A program made the position numbers and the translations under genes. From Dyella sp. AtDHG13 (GTDB taxonomy: Bacteria > Pseudomonadota > Gammaproteobacteria > Xanthomonadales > Rhodanobacteraceae): DNA of 64,000 nucleotides. Shown here in pieces: positions 1 through 7,701 of the stretch. How positions within the stretch are numbered: position 1 is the stretch's first letter; every line of letters starts with the position of its first letter. Where the stretch lies: the NCBI RefSeq assembly GCF_003201105.1, contig NZ_QICJ01000003.1, forward strand, positions 248,001-312,000. The letters are read 5' to 3'. The notes under the pieces were generated by a model. The model ran no database searches and was not told the origin of the DNA. It saw nothing but the letters and a program-made list of their open reading frames with translations.

Positions 1-736
1 CGTGAATGACGCCTCGGCGCTCAAACAAGCCGAAGTCGGCATCGCCGTCAGCAGCGCGACCGACGTCGCCAAGGGCTCCGCCCAGGTGGTGCTCACGCGG
101 CCGGGCTTGGAGGACATGATCGCCGTCATCAACAGCGGCCGGCGAGTCTACCGAAGGATGTTGACCTGGACGATCACCAAGATCGCGCGGACGATCGAAC
201 TGGCTGTTCTGCTGACCTTCGGCTATATGGCCACAGGCTTCTTCGTAACGTCGCTGGCGTTGATTGCCGTGCTCGTGGTGCTGAACGATGTGGTCACCAT
301 TACGCTCGCCACGGACCGCGCCGGGATCTCGCAGGCACCGGAGCAGTGGAGCATCGGGGCCATTAGCAAGATCGCAGGTATTCTCGCTGCGGGATGGCTG
401 CTCCTTGGCTTCGCCGTCGTTTGGGCTGCGCGGGACCGATGGGCCATGTCGATCCCACAGACCCAGACGTTGATCTTCGTCTACCTCATTTACTCAGCGC
501 AGGCGACGATCTATCTGACACGTGTCCGGGGGCGGTTCTGGTCTTCCATGCCAAGCGCCTGGGTTGCCGCGGCAACGATTGGCAACGCAGTCATCGCGTC
601 ACTGATGGCGTACTTCGGACTGTTGGCGGAGCCGATATCTGGAACCGCCTTGTCCATCCTGTTTCTGCTTGTCGTCGGCGCGATCTTCCTTCTCGACGAA
701 TGCAAGATGATGTTCTTCGGAAGGACGACCCCATAG
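1..736 (+). CDS. P-type ATPase, C-terminal part (cut by window edge)
   Basis: The frame is open at the left edge and starts inside the hinge motif of P-type ATPases (VNDASALKQAEVGIAV, normally GDGVNDAPALK), so only the last ~244 residues are visible. After the hinge come four to six hydrophobic segments ending near residue 235. The hinge followed by this membrane domain resembles the P3A plasma-membrane proton-pump family more than heavy-metal P1B pumps, which have fewer helices here. It lies on the same strand as the fluoride operons but is separated from them by the convergent traI. A role in proton or ion balance during fluoride stress is inferred. The phosphorylation site is outside the window. 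Confidence 0.8.
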   Translation, partial: VNDASALKQAEVGIAVSSATDVAKGSAQVVLTRPGLEDMIAVINSGRRVYRRMLTWTITKIARTIELAVLLTFGYMATGFFVTSLALIAVLVVLNDVVTITLATDRAGISQAPEQWSIGAISKIAGILAAGWLLLGFAVVWAARDRWAMSIPQTQTLIFVYLIYSAQATIYLTRVRGRFWSSMPSAWVAAATIGNAVIASLMAYFGLLAEPISGTALSILFLLVVGAIFLLDECKMMFFGRTTP

Positions 737-773
737 CGTCCCCTCCGGCCCTCACTTGCATGCGCGATGAAAT

Positions 774-2588
774 TCAAGGCGACTTCTCATCGACGCGAAG
801 AAACGGATTGTTGGGCGGAGGCTCCGCGAAGAGGCAGTTCGGAGTCTGCAAAAGGTAGCCATGCAGCCGACGTGATTTGCGCGGACCTGTGACCTCGCAG
901 GTCCAAATGTTCAGACCACTGGCGTGCTTGCGGTGCAATGCCAGCTTCTCGAAGCGCTTTTGAACCCACTGCCAGCCCTCTACGTCATCCTGCTTGGCCA
1001 TTGCCGCCACCTGCGGGTGCTCCTGGGCATACCGCTGGAAGACGCCAGGACTGACCAGGTAGGCGGTATCGGCCACGGTATGCACCAGCGCCTTCGCGTC
1101 ATTGATGATCAGTTTGCGAACCTGGATACCCTCGCGCAGCCAAGTCACGAAATGCTCGCCTGAAGGGGCACCGTGAACGCTTGAGGGTGCTTTGGCGGGC
1201 GAAGCCGTTGACGGCGCCCCTCCTTCTGCCGGCCTCGGCTCGGGCTCGTGATTCGGCGTCGATGCCGGGCCAGTTGCAGTGGATGAAGGCTCCAAGTCCA
1301 ACAGGTCAAGCAACGCGTCGACGCCAGCCGCGATGTTCGTTTCAGCCGGTGGCGTCATGCCCGGCGTATCGATCTCTTGAGCCTGGGCACGCTGCATCTC
1401 GGGGGTGTTGGGCATCGACGGCTGCGGTGCCTGTTCTTGATCTGCATCGACTTGGACACGCCCTGCGAACGGCACCGGCCGATCGGCCAATTCCCAAATC
1501 ATTGCTGGCGGGAGTTTCAAAAAGGTGAAGCTGTGCGTCCAGCCGACTTCGCTCGTCACCGTCGCCTTCCAGATCGCCTTGCCGTCGGGCGTGGGCAAGA
1601 CGATGCCGTGGTCCTGCAGCACGTTGAACACAGCCGTGTTGCTGCTAGGAATGCCATCGATGCCCTGAGACAGCAGATGGGCACGTAGTTTGTCCGAGAC
1701 GGTCTTGCTTACCAGCCAGAGGGCATCCTGGGTCAGCCAGCCGTCCGAGGCTTGTGGCTGGTTCAACTTGAACTCTTCGCGGAGCAGGAAACGCAGCCCG
1801 TCGAGCAGTTTGCGCTGTAGGGCATGTTTCGGAGCGGCCATGGCTTTCGCGGGATCGCCGCCGAGTTCTTGCGCAACTGATGCCTGGTCGGCCCGGGTCA
1901 CCAGTTCGCCAAGGATGCCGGCATGTTCGTACTGCCCAGCCAGCACGTACAGCAACGCGGACCACAGATCGGAATAGCCGCTGAGCCAGTCGAAAATGGC
2001 TGCATCGAGCAGGCGGGCGTACAGCAGGCCGGTGGCCGCACCATGGAGCCGGTATTCCCGGTCCTGCCTGTAGCGGAAGCGATACGCATGCCGCAGCGGG
2101 CCGTGCCATGGGTGCCAGGTCGAGCCATCGGCATACTCGACCTGCAGATCGACCGCGATCTTTCCGATGTCGTGCAGCAGTGCGGCGTAGGCCGTGGCGG
2201 CGGTCCACGCCTCGGCTTGGGCCGCCTGAGTCTCCGGCGCAGCGCCTACCGGCATCAGGTGGGACTGCCGTAGCTTGAGCGCATAGGCCACGATCTCCAG
2301 GCCATGGTCCAGCATGCCGCCCGGATAGGCGTGATGGTGACTTTCCGAAGCGGGAAACTGCTGGACCAGCTCGGCGTAGCGCTCCAGCGGCGAGAGGTAG
2401 AGGGTCGCGAACTGTTTGCGGGACAGGGAGGTGCGCTGCCAGATGTGGTCGAGCAGCCGTTGCCGCCGCGGCGTGGCCAACAGCACCGATGCCCGCTCAG
2501 GAGAGATCAGCCCCGTTCCAGGGGACTGAGACGGTGTGGAGGCCGCCATCGCCGGGGATGACCTTTTTCTTTGGAAGAACGGAAACAT
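774..2588 (-). CDS. traI: MOBH-family ICE relaxase TraI (TIGR03760-like)
   Basis: 604 residues. The N-terminal TraI_2 domain carries the HD-type metal motifs of MOBH relaxases: HHHAYPGGMLDHG at residues 84-96 and LLHDIGK at 137-143. The C-terminal ~110 residues (after a Pro/Ala/Ser-rich linker near 400-480) match the conserved C-terminal domain of ICE TraI proteins (DUF1528). The enzyme nicks oriT and pilots the strand to the TraD coupling protein. I chose the start at MFPFFQRK; an upstream in-frame extension of 48 codons would run through a low-complexity G/C-run region and is less likely. The gene is separated from the T4SS genes by the fluoride cargo and toxin-antitoxin pair, as is common in this ICE family where cargo sits next to traI. 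Confidence 0.92.
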   Translation of the reverse strand: MFPFFQRKRSSPAMAASTPSQSPGTGLISPERASVLLATPRRQRLLDHIWQRTSLSRKQFATLYLSPLERYAELVQQFPASESHHHAYPGGMLDHGLEIVAYALKLRQSHLMPVGAAPETQAAQAEAWTAATAYAALLHDIGKIAVDLQVEYADGSTWHPWHGPLRHAYRFRYRQDREYRLHGAATGLLYARLLDAAIFDWLSGYSDLWSALLYVLAGQYEHAGILGELVTRADQASVAQELGGDPAKAMAAPKHALQRKLLDGLRFLLREEFKLNQPQASDGWLTQDALWLVSKTVSDKLRAHLLSQGIDGIPSSNTAVFNVLQDHGIVLPTPDGKAIWKATVTSEVGWTHSFTFLKLPPAMIWELADRPVPFAGRVQVDADQEQAPQPSMPNTPEMQRAQAQEIDTPGMTPPAETNIAAGVDALLDLLDLEPSSTATGPASTPNHEPEPRPAEGGAPSTASPAKAPSSVHGAPSGEHFVTWLREGIQVRKLIINDAKALVHTVADTAYLVSPGVFQRYAQEHPQVAAMAKQDDVEGWQWVQKRFEKLALHRKHASGLNIWTCEVTGPRKSRRLHGYLLQTPNCLFAEPPPNNPFLRVDEKSP

Positions 2589-2617
2589 GAGATGCCCAGA
2601 GGAATCGGAAGCGGTCG

Positions 2618-2692
2618 AGCCTTTTGGCCTTTTCGGGTAGGGCCTTTCCCCTTGGGTCCATTCCCTTGGCCCTTCACAGCCCTTTGGCCCCG
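2618..2692. repeat. short G/C-run repeats just upstream of traI
   Basis: Between traI and riboswitch 1 the sequence is a string of variants of CCTTTTGGCC / GGGCCTTTCC / CCCTTGGGCC, at least five times in 75 bp, several of them inverted relative to each other. The position directly upstream of the relaxase gene makes this a possible oriT or TraI autoregulatory site. No nick site can be assigned by eye. Confidence 0.35.
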
Positions 2693-2785
2693 ATCGGATA
2701 TACCGCGCCAGTGGCGGCTGCGCTTCGATCAATGCGGCTTGGGCCAGCTCCCATTTGAGGGGGTAAGACTGCTATACTTGGAGCA

Positions 2786-2879
2786 GGGAGATGGCATGCC
2801 TCCGCCCTAGGTGCAACGCCCAGGGAAACCGCCCCTTGGGGCTAATGATGCCTACAGGTCCCGATCGGGGCGCTGTAGG
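2786..2879 (+). promoter_or_regulatory. fluoride riboswitch 1 (crcB motif) with alternative hairpin
   Basis: All hallmark segments of the fluoride aptamer are present in order: GGAGATGGCATGCCTCC (P1 stem-loop), AAACCGCC, then GGGGCTAATGATGCCTAC. The conserved CCTACAG (2851-2857) can instead pair with CTGTAGG (2873-2879) around a GC-rich inner stem, followed by a moderately T-rich stretch, which looks like the fluoride-off terminator. A TGCTATACT extended -10 (2771-2778) lies just upstream. It leads into fluC about 270 bp downstream. Confidence 0.93.
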
Positions 2880-3152
2880 TGCTTGTTTGCCTCGCTCGCC
2901 GATCTGGTGTATTCCACATCAAGGTCGCGCTGATGCGTTTAGAAGCTCTCCCGACGAATCGATGCCAAGCACCCGCCTCGGCCATTGCGCGTCCAGCGCC
3001 GAGGCCGAACCATGCTGTGCGTGGAGGTGCGATGCGCCTGACCGTCACGGTACGCCGGCATCGTGGTCCCAAGGCACGTGTTTCCAGGGAGCAAGCCTCG
3101 CTCTCAAAACCATGCCTCCTGACCAGTGTCCCATCGGCAAAGAAGGAGCAAC

Positions 3153-3545
3153 ATGACTCGTCTTTTATCTGTCATTGCGGTGTTCGGAGGCGGCGGAGTC
3201 GGGTGCTTGCTCCGCTGGTGGCTCGGCGTCTTGCTGAACCCGCTCTTCCCGACCGTCCCCATGGGGACGGTCGCGGTGAACCTGGTCGGAGGAATGCTGA
3301 TCGGTTTGGCCAGTGCATTCTTCACCCACAGTGCCAGCCTTCCACCGGAGTATCGCTTGCTGGTCATCACGGGCTTCATCGGAGGATTGACCACGTTCTC
3401 GACCTTTTCCCTAGAGATCGTCACCCTCATCGGACGCAAAGAGTATTGGTGGGGAATTGGAGCAGCGAGTCTTCATTTGTTCGGATCGCTGCTCATGACC
3501 GCCCTGGGCATCCTCATCGTCAACGCGCTATTCGCTCGACATTGA
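3153..3545 (+). CDS. fluC: fluoride channel FluC (CrcB)
   Basis: 130 residues with four hydrophobic segments, the usual length of a dual-topology Fluc subunit. Family signatures are intact: GGGGVGCLLRW near residues 12-22, GTVAVNL with the pore Asn at 43, and GFIGGLTTFSTFS at 74-86 containing the Phe/Ser/Thr fluoride track. The protein forms dimers in the inner membrane that let cytoplasmic fluoride leak out. The start was chosen for AAGGAG five bases upstream of ATG. The gene is first behind riboswitch 1, with ~270 bp of leader in which I see no other gene; the next gene overlaps its stop codon. Confidence 0.96.
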   Translation: MTRLLSVIAVFGGGGVGCLLRWWLGVLLNPLFPTVPMGTVAVNLVGGMLIGLASAFFTHSASLPPEYRLLVITGFIGGLTTFSTFSLEIVTLIGRKEYWWGIGAASLHLFGSLLMTALGILIVNALFARH

Positions 3546-3925
3546 CCGACCCCATCGCGGCTGGACCGTGCCCCTTTTGTGCTCGCGGCGATGACTTGCT
3601 CGCTAACGAGCATGCGATGGTCCGCCGTGACATCAATCCGGTAGCGTCCGGTCACCTTCTGATCATCACTCGCCGCCACGTCGCGGACTTCTTTGAGGCG
3701 ACTGCCACGGAGCGCGCAAGCCTCATGGCGTTGCTGCTAGAGGCCAAGGCGTGGCTGGCGCGCGAGTATGCGCCCGATGGTTTCAACGTGGGCGTCAACA
3801 TCGGTCTTGCCTCTGGTCAGACCATTCCGCACGTCCACGTGCACCTGATACCGCGGTACCTCGGCGACACGCCGAACCCACGCGGTGGTGTGCGCGGCGT
3901 CATTCCCGACAAGCAAACGTACTGA
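3542..3925 (+). CDS. HIT-family hydrolase
   Basis: 127 residues. The histidine-triad signature HVHVHLIPR lies near residues 100-108, and an N-terminal CPFC pair resembles the zinc site of Fhit/HINT-like proteins. HIT proteins cleave nucleoside phosphoramidates, dinucleoside polyphosphates or nucleotide fluoridates; the last is suggestive in a fluoride operon but not shown. The only sensible start in frame is TTG at 3542, overlapping the fluC stop (TTGA), which implies translational coupling. There is no strong Shine-Dalgarno of its own. It is followed after 15 bp by the DUF190 gene in the same direction. Confidence 0.85.
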   Translation: MTDPIAAGPCPFCARGDDLLANEHAMVRRDINPVASGHLLIITRRHVADFFEATATERASLMALLLEAKAWLAREYAPDGFNVGVNIGLASGQTIPHVHVHLIPRYLGDTPNPRGGVRGVIPDKQTY

Positions 3926-3940
3926 CAAAGGGAGTCATAC

Positions 3941-4291
3941 ATGCAAGGCGTTTACCTCAAGTTTTTCGTGCAAGAGAGCAACAAGCACCACGGAATCCTC
4001 ACCTACGAGTGGTTGCTGGAGCAGGCGAAGGCGATCGGCATCCACGGTGGGACTGCCTTTCGAGCCATTGCCGGATACGGTCGCCATGGTCAGCTGCACG
4101 AGGACCACTTCTTTGAACTGGCAGGCGACCTGCCGGTCGAAGTTGGCTTTGCTTTGACCGAAGCCGACGCGCAGCGCTTGCTGGATCAGCTGTCCACCGA
4201 GAAGCTGACCCTGTTCTACATCAAGGCTCCGATTGAGATCGGCGAAGTGGGTTCGCCTGATGAGCCAGGAGCACCCCAAGAGGCGAAGTAA
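3941..4291 (+). CDS. DUF190 family protein (copy 1)
   Basis: 116 residues with the typical DUF190 pattern: N-terminal YLKFFVQE, WLLEQAKAIGIHGGTAFRAIAGYG at 24-47, and a HEDHFFELAGDLPVEV segment. The family is small, soluble and has a ferredoxin-like fold related to PII proteins; it is repeatedly found beside FluC and cation antiporters. Its molecular job is not established; regulation of a partner transporter is a common guess. A good Shine-Dalgarno (GGGAG) precedes ATG. A second copy (15650-16018) sits behind another fluoride riboswitch and shares the same core motif. Confidence 0.88.
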   Translation: MQGVYLKFFVQESNKHHGILTYEWLLEQAKAIGIHGGTAFRAIAGYGRHGQLHEDHFFELAGDLPVEVGFALTEADAQRLLDQLSTEKLTLFYIKAPIEIGEVGSPDEPGAPQEAK

Positions 4292-4302
4292 GGAGTTTGG
4301 TC

Positions 4303-4707
4303 ATGTTCAACAAGATCCTGGTGGCCTACGACGGAACGCCATCGGCCGAATCGGCGTTTGAACAGGCGGCTCGCCTGGCGAGGGCCGAACGACAGGCACT
4401 GCACGTCGTTGCTGTGGCATGGACGCCGGAAGTCGAAACACGCGTGGCCATGGACATGCAGGTCAAGGAGTTCAAGGCTCTCCTGGAGCAGCTCCGATCT
4501 CGCGAGAGCAACATGGACCTTGATCTGAGAACTGAAGTCGCTGAGGGCAATCCTCACGAGCAAATCGTTCGCGTGGCGAAGCGGCTTGACGCCGATCTGC
4601 TCGTGATTGGCCATCGTCGGCGGGGACTGATGCAGCGACTCGCGGAGACGTCGGTCGCGAAGCGCGTCATCGATCGGGCGCATTGTCCGGTGATGGTCGC
4701 GAACTGA
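4303..4707 (+). CDS. universal stress protein, UspA family (copy 1)
   Basis: 134 residues, one Usp domain. It starts KILVAYDGT and ends with the nucleotide-binding-like segment VIGHRRRGLMQR...AHCPVMVAN; the canonical G-2x-G-9x-G(S/T) loop is imperfect, so ATP binding is uncertain. The start was chosen for AAGGAG nine bases upstream of ATG 4303; TTG at 4297 is in frame but unnecessary. It is fourth gene of the riboswitch 1 operon. A second Usp (13999-14436) belongs to the riboswitch 4 operon, so DUF190 plus Usp is a repeated module of this island. Confidence 0.88.
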   Translation: MFNKILVAYDGTPSAESAFEQAARLARAERQALHVVAVAWTPEVETRVAMDMQVKEFKALLEQLRSRESNMDLDLRTEVAEGNPHEQIVRVAKRLDADLLVIGHRRRGLMQRLAETSVAKRVIDRAHCPVMVAN

Positions 4708-4755
4708 TCGAGCGTGGGCTGGGCCACCTGCATATGGCGGAGGGTTAGATCGAGC

Positions 4756-6096
4756 ATGTTCAACGAACTGCGGGGCCAGGCCGTATCCGATTCGAGCCCT
4801 CAACAGCTTGAAGTGCGTGCGCATGCTTCCCGCCGGTGCTGTCCCGCTTGCGAAGCGGCCAAGTCGAGTTCCGATGCCTACTTCAGCAAGACTTTTGGCG
4901 CGGGAGCCTCTGTCGCCGCGATCAGCGAACTGATCGCGGATGGCCTTGGCTTCTGCAGCCGGCATGGGCAAACGCTCATCAATGACGGGGTGTATGCGAA
5001 GCAGGTCGCCCGCGCCTATTCGGGCGCCATCGCGAAGATCCGCCCGTTGCTTCAGCAGTCGGTGATCGACGAACGATGCCAGCACCTATTCTTCTCGGCA
5101 GGGCACCGTTGCCCGGCTTGTTCGGCCGAGGACGCAGCGGCCGCCAAAGCTCTGTCACTGATTCGCAAGCGATGGCTGGAGACCATGGGGCCTGCCGAAG
5201 ACGTGGATGCACTGTGCTGGTCTCACTTCGAGACGTTCGTTGGGCGATTGGCTATCGAGCCCCGCGGCCAAGCTCTACAGCAACACCTGGATGTTCTGCT
5301 CGCAGCTGGCCGAAGTCTGGAGCGCTCGCCGAGGGGTGCACTGTCCCAGGCGCTGGCGCTTCTAGGCCATTCTTCCTCAGTCTCGGAAAAGTTCTTGCAG
5401 GCCAACGCAGGCACTGCTCCCAAGCCCATGAACGGGTTCCTTGGCGATCCCTATGCCTGTCCGGTGTGCGTGGCCATCGGCGATGCCAGCTCGCATTGGC
5501 TGGAGGGACTTCGCTGGGCTGCGGACGACGTGGCCGCAGGGTGCCTGTGGCTGTTCGCGCCGTGCTGCAAGCGCCATGTATGCGAGGCGGCCCGGCTAGG
5601 GCGCCCGGACCTGGTCGCGCGCGTTGCGTCTTTCGCGCTTTCCGGACTGGCCGAACAGGCAAGGCAGCAAGTGGCCGGCATCGTGCGCGAGCTGGCACTT
5701 GCCGAGCAGCCAAAGCCGGTCTGGTACCGTCCGCGCCGGCGTCGGCGGGAAGCCTCCGCTGCGGGGATACAGCCGGGCAAAAGGTTCATCCTGCGTTGCA
5801 GAGGCTGCGAAGCGGAGGCCATTGCCTTGGAACGCGCATCGGGCACATTTCTCGACCTCATGCGTCACGCGCGTTATCGCGAGCTCCTCGCGCGAGGCCA
5901 TGGCCTGTGTCTGCAACATCTGGCCCACATCCTGCCAGTGGCGCCGCCGGACATCGTGCGTCCATTTCTTGGTCGTTTGCATGCGGCCCACCTGGAAACC
6001 TTGCAGAAGGCCTTGTTGAGCCCCGGTGGTGAAACCGTGTGGCTTGAGGCTGTTCGGCGATTCAAAGGGTGGTCAATGCCCTCGGCTGTTGAGTAG
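4756..6096 (+). CDS. Cys-rich protein with four CxxC...(C/H)xxH modules, function unknown
   Basis: 446 residues. Four times the chain shows a CxxC followed 25-70 residues later by C-x2-H: CPAC...FCSRHG, CPAC...LCWSHF, CPVC...CCKRHV, and CRGC...LCLQHL. This points to four zinc sites in an all-helical repeat, as in DUF6062-like proteins. No catalytic motif is visible. An Arg-rich stretch (RPRRRRRE near residue 335) separates the last module. The first start with support is ATG 4756 (GGAGG 13 bases upstream); the open frame extends 14 codons further. It closes the riboswitch 1 operon and ends ~60 bp before riboswitch 2. Confidence 0.75.
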   Translation: MFNELRGQAVSDSSPQQLEVRAHASRRCCPACEAAKSSSDAYFSKTFGAGASVAAISELIADGLGFCSRHGQTLINDGVYAKQVARAYSGAIAKIRPLLQQSVIDERCQHLFFSAGHRCPACSAEDAAAAKALSLIRKRWLETMGPAEDVDALCWSHFETFVGRLAIEPRGQALQQHLDVLLAAGRSLERSPRGALSQALALLGHSSSVSEKFLQANAGTAPKPMNGFLGDPYACPVCVAIGDASSHWLEGLRWAADDVAAGCLWLFAPCCKRHVCEAARLGRPDLVARVASFALSGLAEQARQQVAGIVRELALAEQPKPVWYRPRRRRREASAAGIQPGKRFILRCRGCEAEAIALERASGTFLDLMRHARYRELLARGHGLCLQHLAHILPVAPPDIVRPFLGRLHAAHLETLQKALLSPGGETVWLEAVRRFKGWSMPSAVE

Positions 6097-6155
6097 CCAG
6101 GCGGCCTAAAGTCCTGCCTGGACGGATCGAATCCGATCAGGGTATAGTGACGGCT

Positions 6156-6244
6156 AGGAGATGGCATTCCTCCACCTTCGATGCTAGTCGAAGGAAACCG
6201 CCAGCCGGCTGATGATGCCTACAGACCCGATTCCGGGTGTGTAG
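6156..6244 (+). promoter_or_regulatory. fluoride riboswitch 2 (crcB motif)
   Basis: The aptamer reads AGGAGATGGCATTCCTCC, GAAACCGCC, GGCTGATGATGCCTACAG, an almost perfect consensus. CTACA (6219-6223) can re-pair with TGTAG (6240-6244), enclosing ACCCG/CGGGT, so the conserved 3' strand is again shared with an alternative hairpin. No clear T-run follows, so the read-out may not be a simple intrinsic terminator. A TATAGT -10 box lies at 6142-6147. It leads the CFA synthase, ZapE, enolase and MutS-like genes. Confidence 0.94.
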
Positions 6245-6408
6245 TGCCGTCATGAGAAAAGTGCTGAGCTGTTGCATCGCCATAAACACCTCCGAGGATT
6301 TCTCCCCGGAAATGTTGACCGGCGCATTTGCAGGCTACTCTGAGCGGTTGCACTGCTACCTGGATCTTCCAACGTACCGACACGTCGGTCAGATTCCAGG
6401 AGGCATGC

Positions 6409-7701
6409 ATGAGTTCATCAATCCCTTCGTCATCCATCGTGGAAGCGCTGCGCCCGCTTGTCGCGGACAGCGGGCTTGCGCTGGGGCTGCAATTTTGGGA
6501 CGGTCGCGTCGAAACGCTCGGCAGCGGTCCGGCCGCAGTCACCTTGCGCATGCCTCATCCGAGCGCAGCGCTCAAGCTCATGCCGCCCGATCTCGGTGTG
6601 CTGGCACGGGCCTACATCCACGGTGACATCGACGTCGAAGGGACGGCCCCGGACATCGTTCGGCTGGCGATCGAGCTGGCGAGTGCCGGGGGCGCACATC
6701 GACGCCTGCTCAGCCGATTCGTTGGCTGGAGACCCTGGCGTCATAGCCCGGCCAGCGACAAGCGGGCCATTGCCCACCACTACGACGTTTCCAACGAGTT
6801 CTATCGGCTGTGGCTCGATCGGCAGATGGTCTATTCCTGCGCCTACTTTCCGAGCGGCTCGGAAACCTTGGAGCAGGCACAGGAAGCCAAGCTCGATCTG
6901 ATCTGCCGCAAGCTGCAGCTCAAGCCAGGCGACCGCTTTCTCGACATCGGATGTGGCTGGGGCGCCTTGCTGCTATGGGCTCACCGGCACTACGGCGTGA
7001 AGGCGACCGGCGTGACCCTCAGCGAGCGGCAGTATCAGCACGTGCGCGAGCGCGTCCGAGAGCTGGGGCTTCAGGACTCCATCGATGTGCGCCTGCAAGA
7101 TTACCGCCACATCCGGGGTCAGGGTGTGTTCGACAAGATCGCGTCGGTGGGCATGTTCGAGCATGTTGGCATCCGCAATCTGCCGGTTTACTTCGGCACC
7201 ATCAATCGGCTGCTGACCGACGATGGCCTGGTGCTGAACCACGGAATCACGAACCGAGCCGGAGACGAAGCCGTGCGCGACGGTGCCGGCGAGTTCATCG
7301 ACCGCTATGTGTTCCCGGACGGCGAACTGCCAACGATGGCGCAAGCGGCCGCGGCGATGGAGTCCCAGCAGCTCGAAGTGTTCGACGTGGAGGGGCTGCG
7401 CCCTCACTATGCGCGCACCCTCTCGCACTGGGTAGAGAGGCTGGATGCGAACCGCAACGATGCCATCGACCTCGTGGGGGACCAGACCTACCGCGTCTGG
7501 CGCGTCTACATGGCCGGCAGTGCGCAGGCATTCGAGCGCGGTTGGATCTCCGTGCATCAGCTCCTGGCCGCCAAGCGTGCGGTGAAAGGGCTGTCGGCCC
7601 AGCGATGGAGCCGCGAGCACATGCTGCCCTCGCCGTCCCCTGTCCTCCATCGGAACCCGGCCAGGGAGACGGCTCCGGAGCGCAGCGAGGCGGACGTATG
7701 A
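6409..7701 (+). CDS. cyclopropane-fatty-acyl-phospholipid synthase family protein
   Basis: 430 residues. An N-terminal ~115-residue domain precedes a class I SAM methyltransferase fold with FLDIGCGWG near 178-186, GVTLSERQ, and SVGMFEHVG. Matching CFA synthases, it retains AIAHHYDVSNEFYRLWLD and YSCAYF just before the SAM motif. The enzyme transfers a methylene from SAM to unsaturated phospholipid acyl chains. The start is set by GGAGG upstream of ATG 6409. It is the first gene behind riboswitch 2. A link between membrane lipid cyclopropanation and HF/proton permeability is an inference. The final codons overlap the next gene (ATGA). Confidence 0.9.
   Translation: MSSSIPSSSIVEALRPLVADSGLALGLQFWDGRVETLGSGPAAVTLRMPHPSAALKLMPPDLGVLARAYIHGDIDVEGTAPDIVRLAIELASAGGAHRRLLSRFVGWRPWRHSPASDKRAIAHHYDVSNEFYRLWLDRQMVYSCAYFPSGSETLEQAQEAKLDLICRKLQLKPGDRFLDIGCGWGALLLWAHRHYGVKATGVTLSERQYQHVRERVRELGLQDSIDVRLQDYRHIRGQGVFDKIASVGMFEHVGIRNLPVYFGTINRLLTDDGLVLNHGITNRAGDEAVRDGAGEFIDRYVFPDGELPTMAQAAAAMESQQLEVFDVEGLRPHYARTLSHWVERLDANRNDAIDLVGDQTYRVWRVYMAGSAQAFERGWISVHQLLAAKRAVKGLSAQRWSREHMLPSPSPVLHRNPARETAPERSEADV

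Noticed and set aside
2879-3925. A long + strand frame running across fluC into the HIT gene
   Set aside because: The part before 3542 overlaps fluC in another frame and is Arg/Pro/His rich without motifs; only the C-terminal HIT domain is credible.
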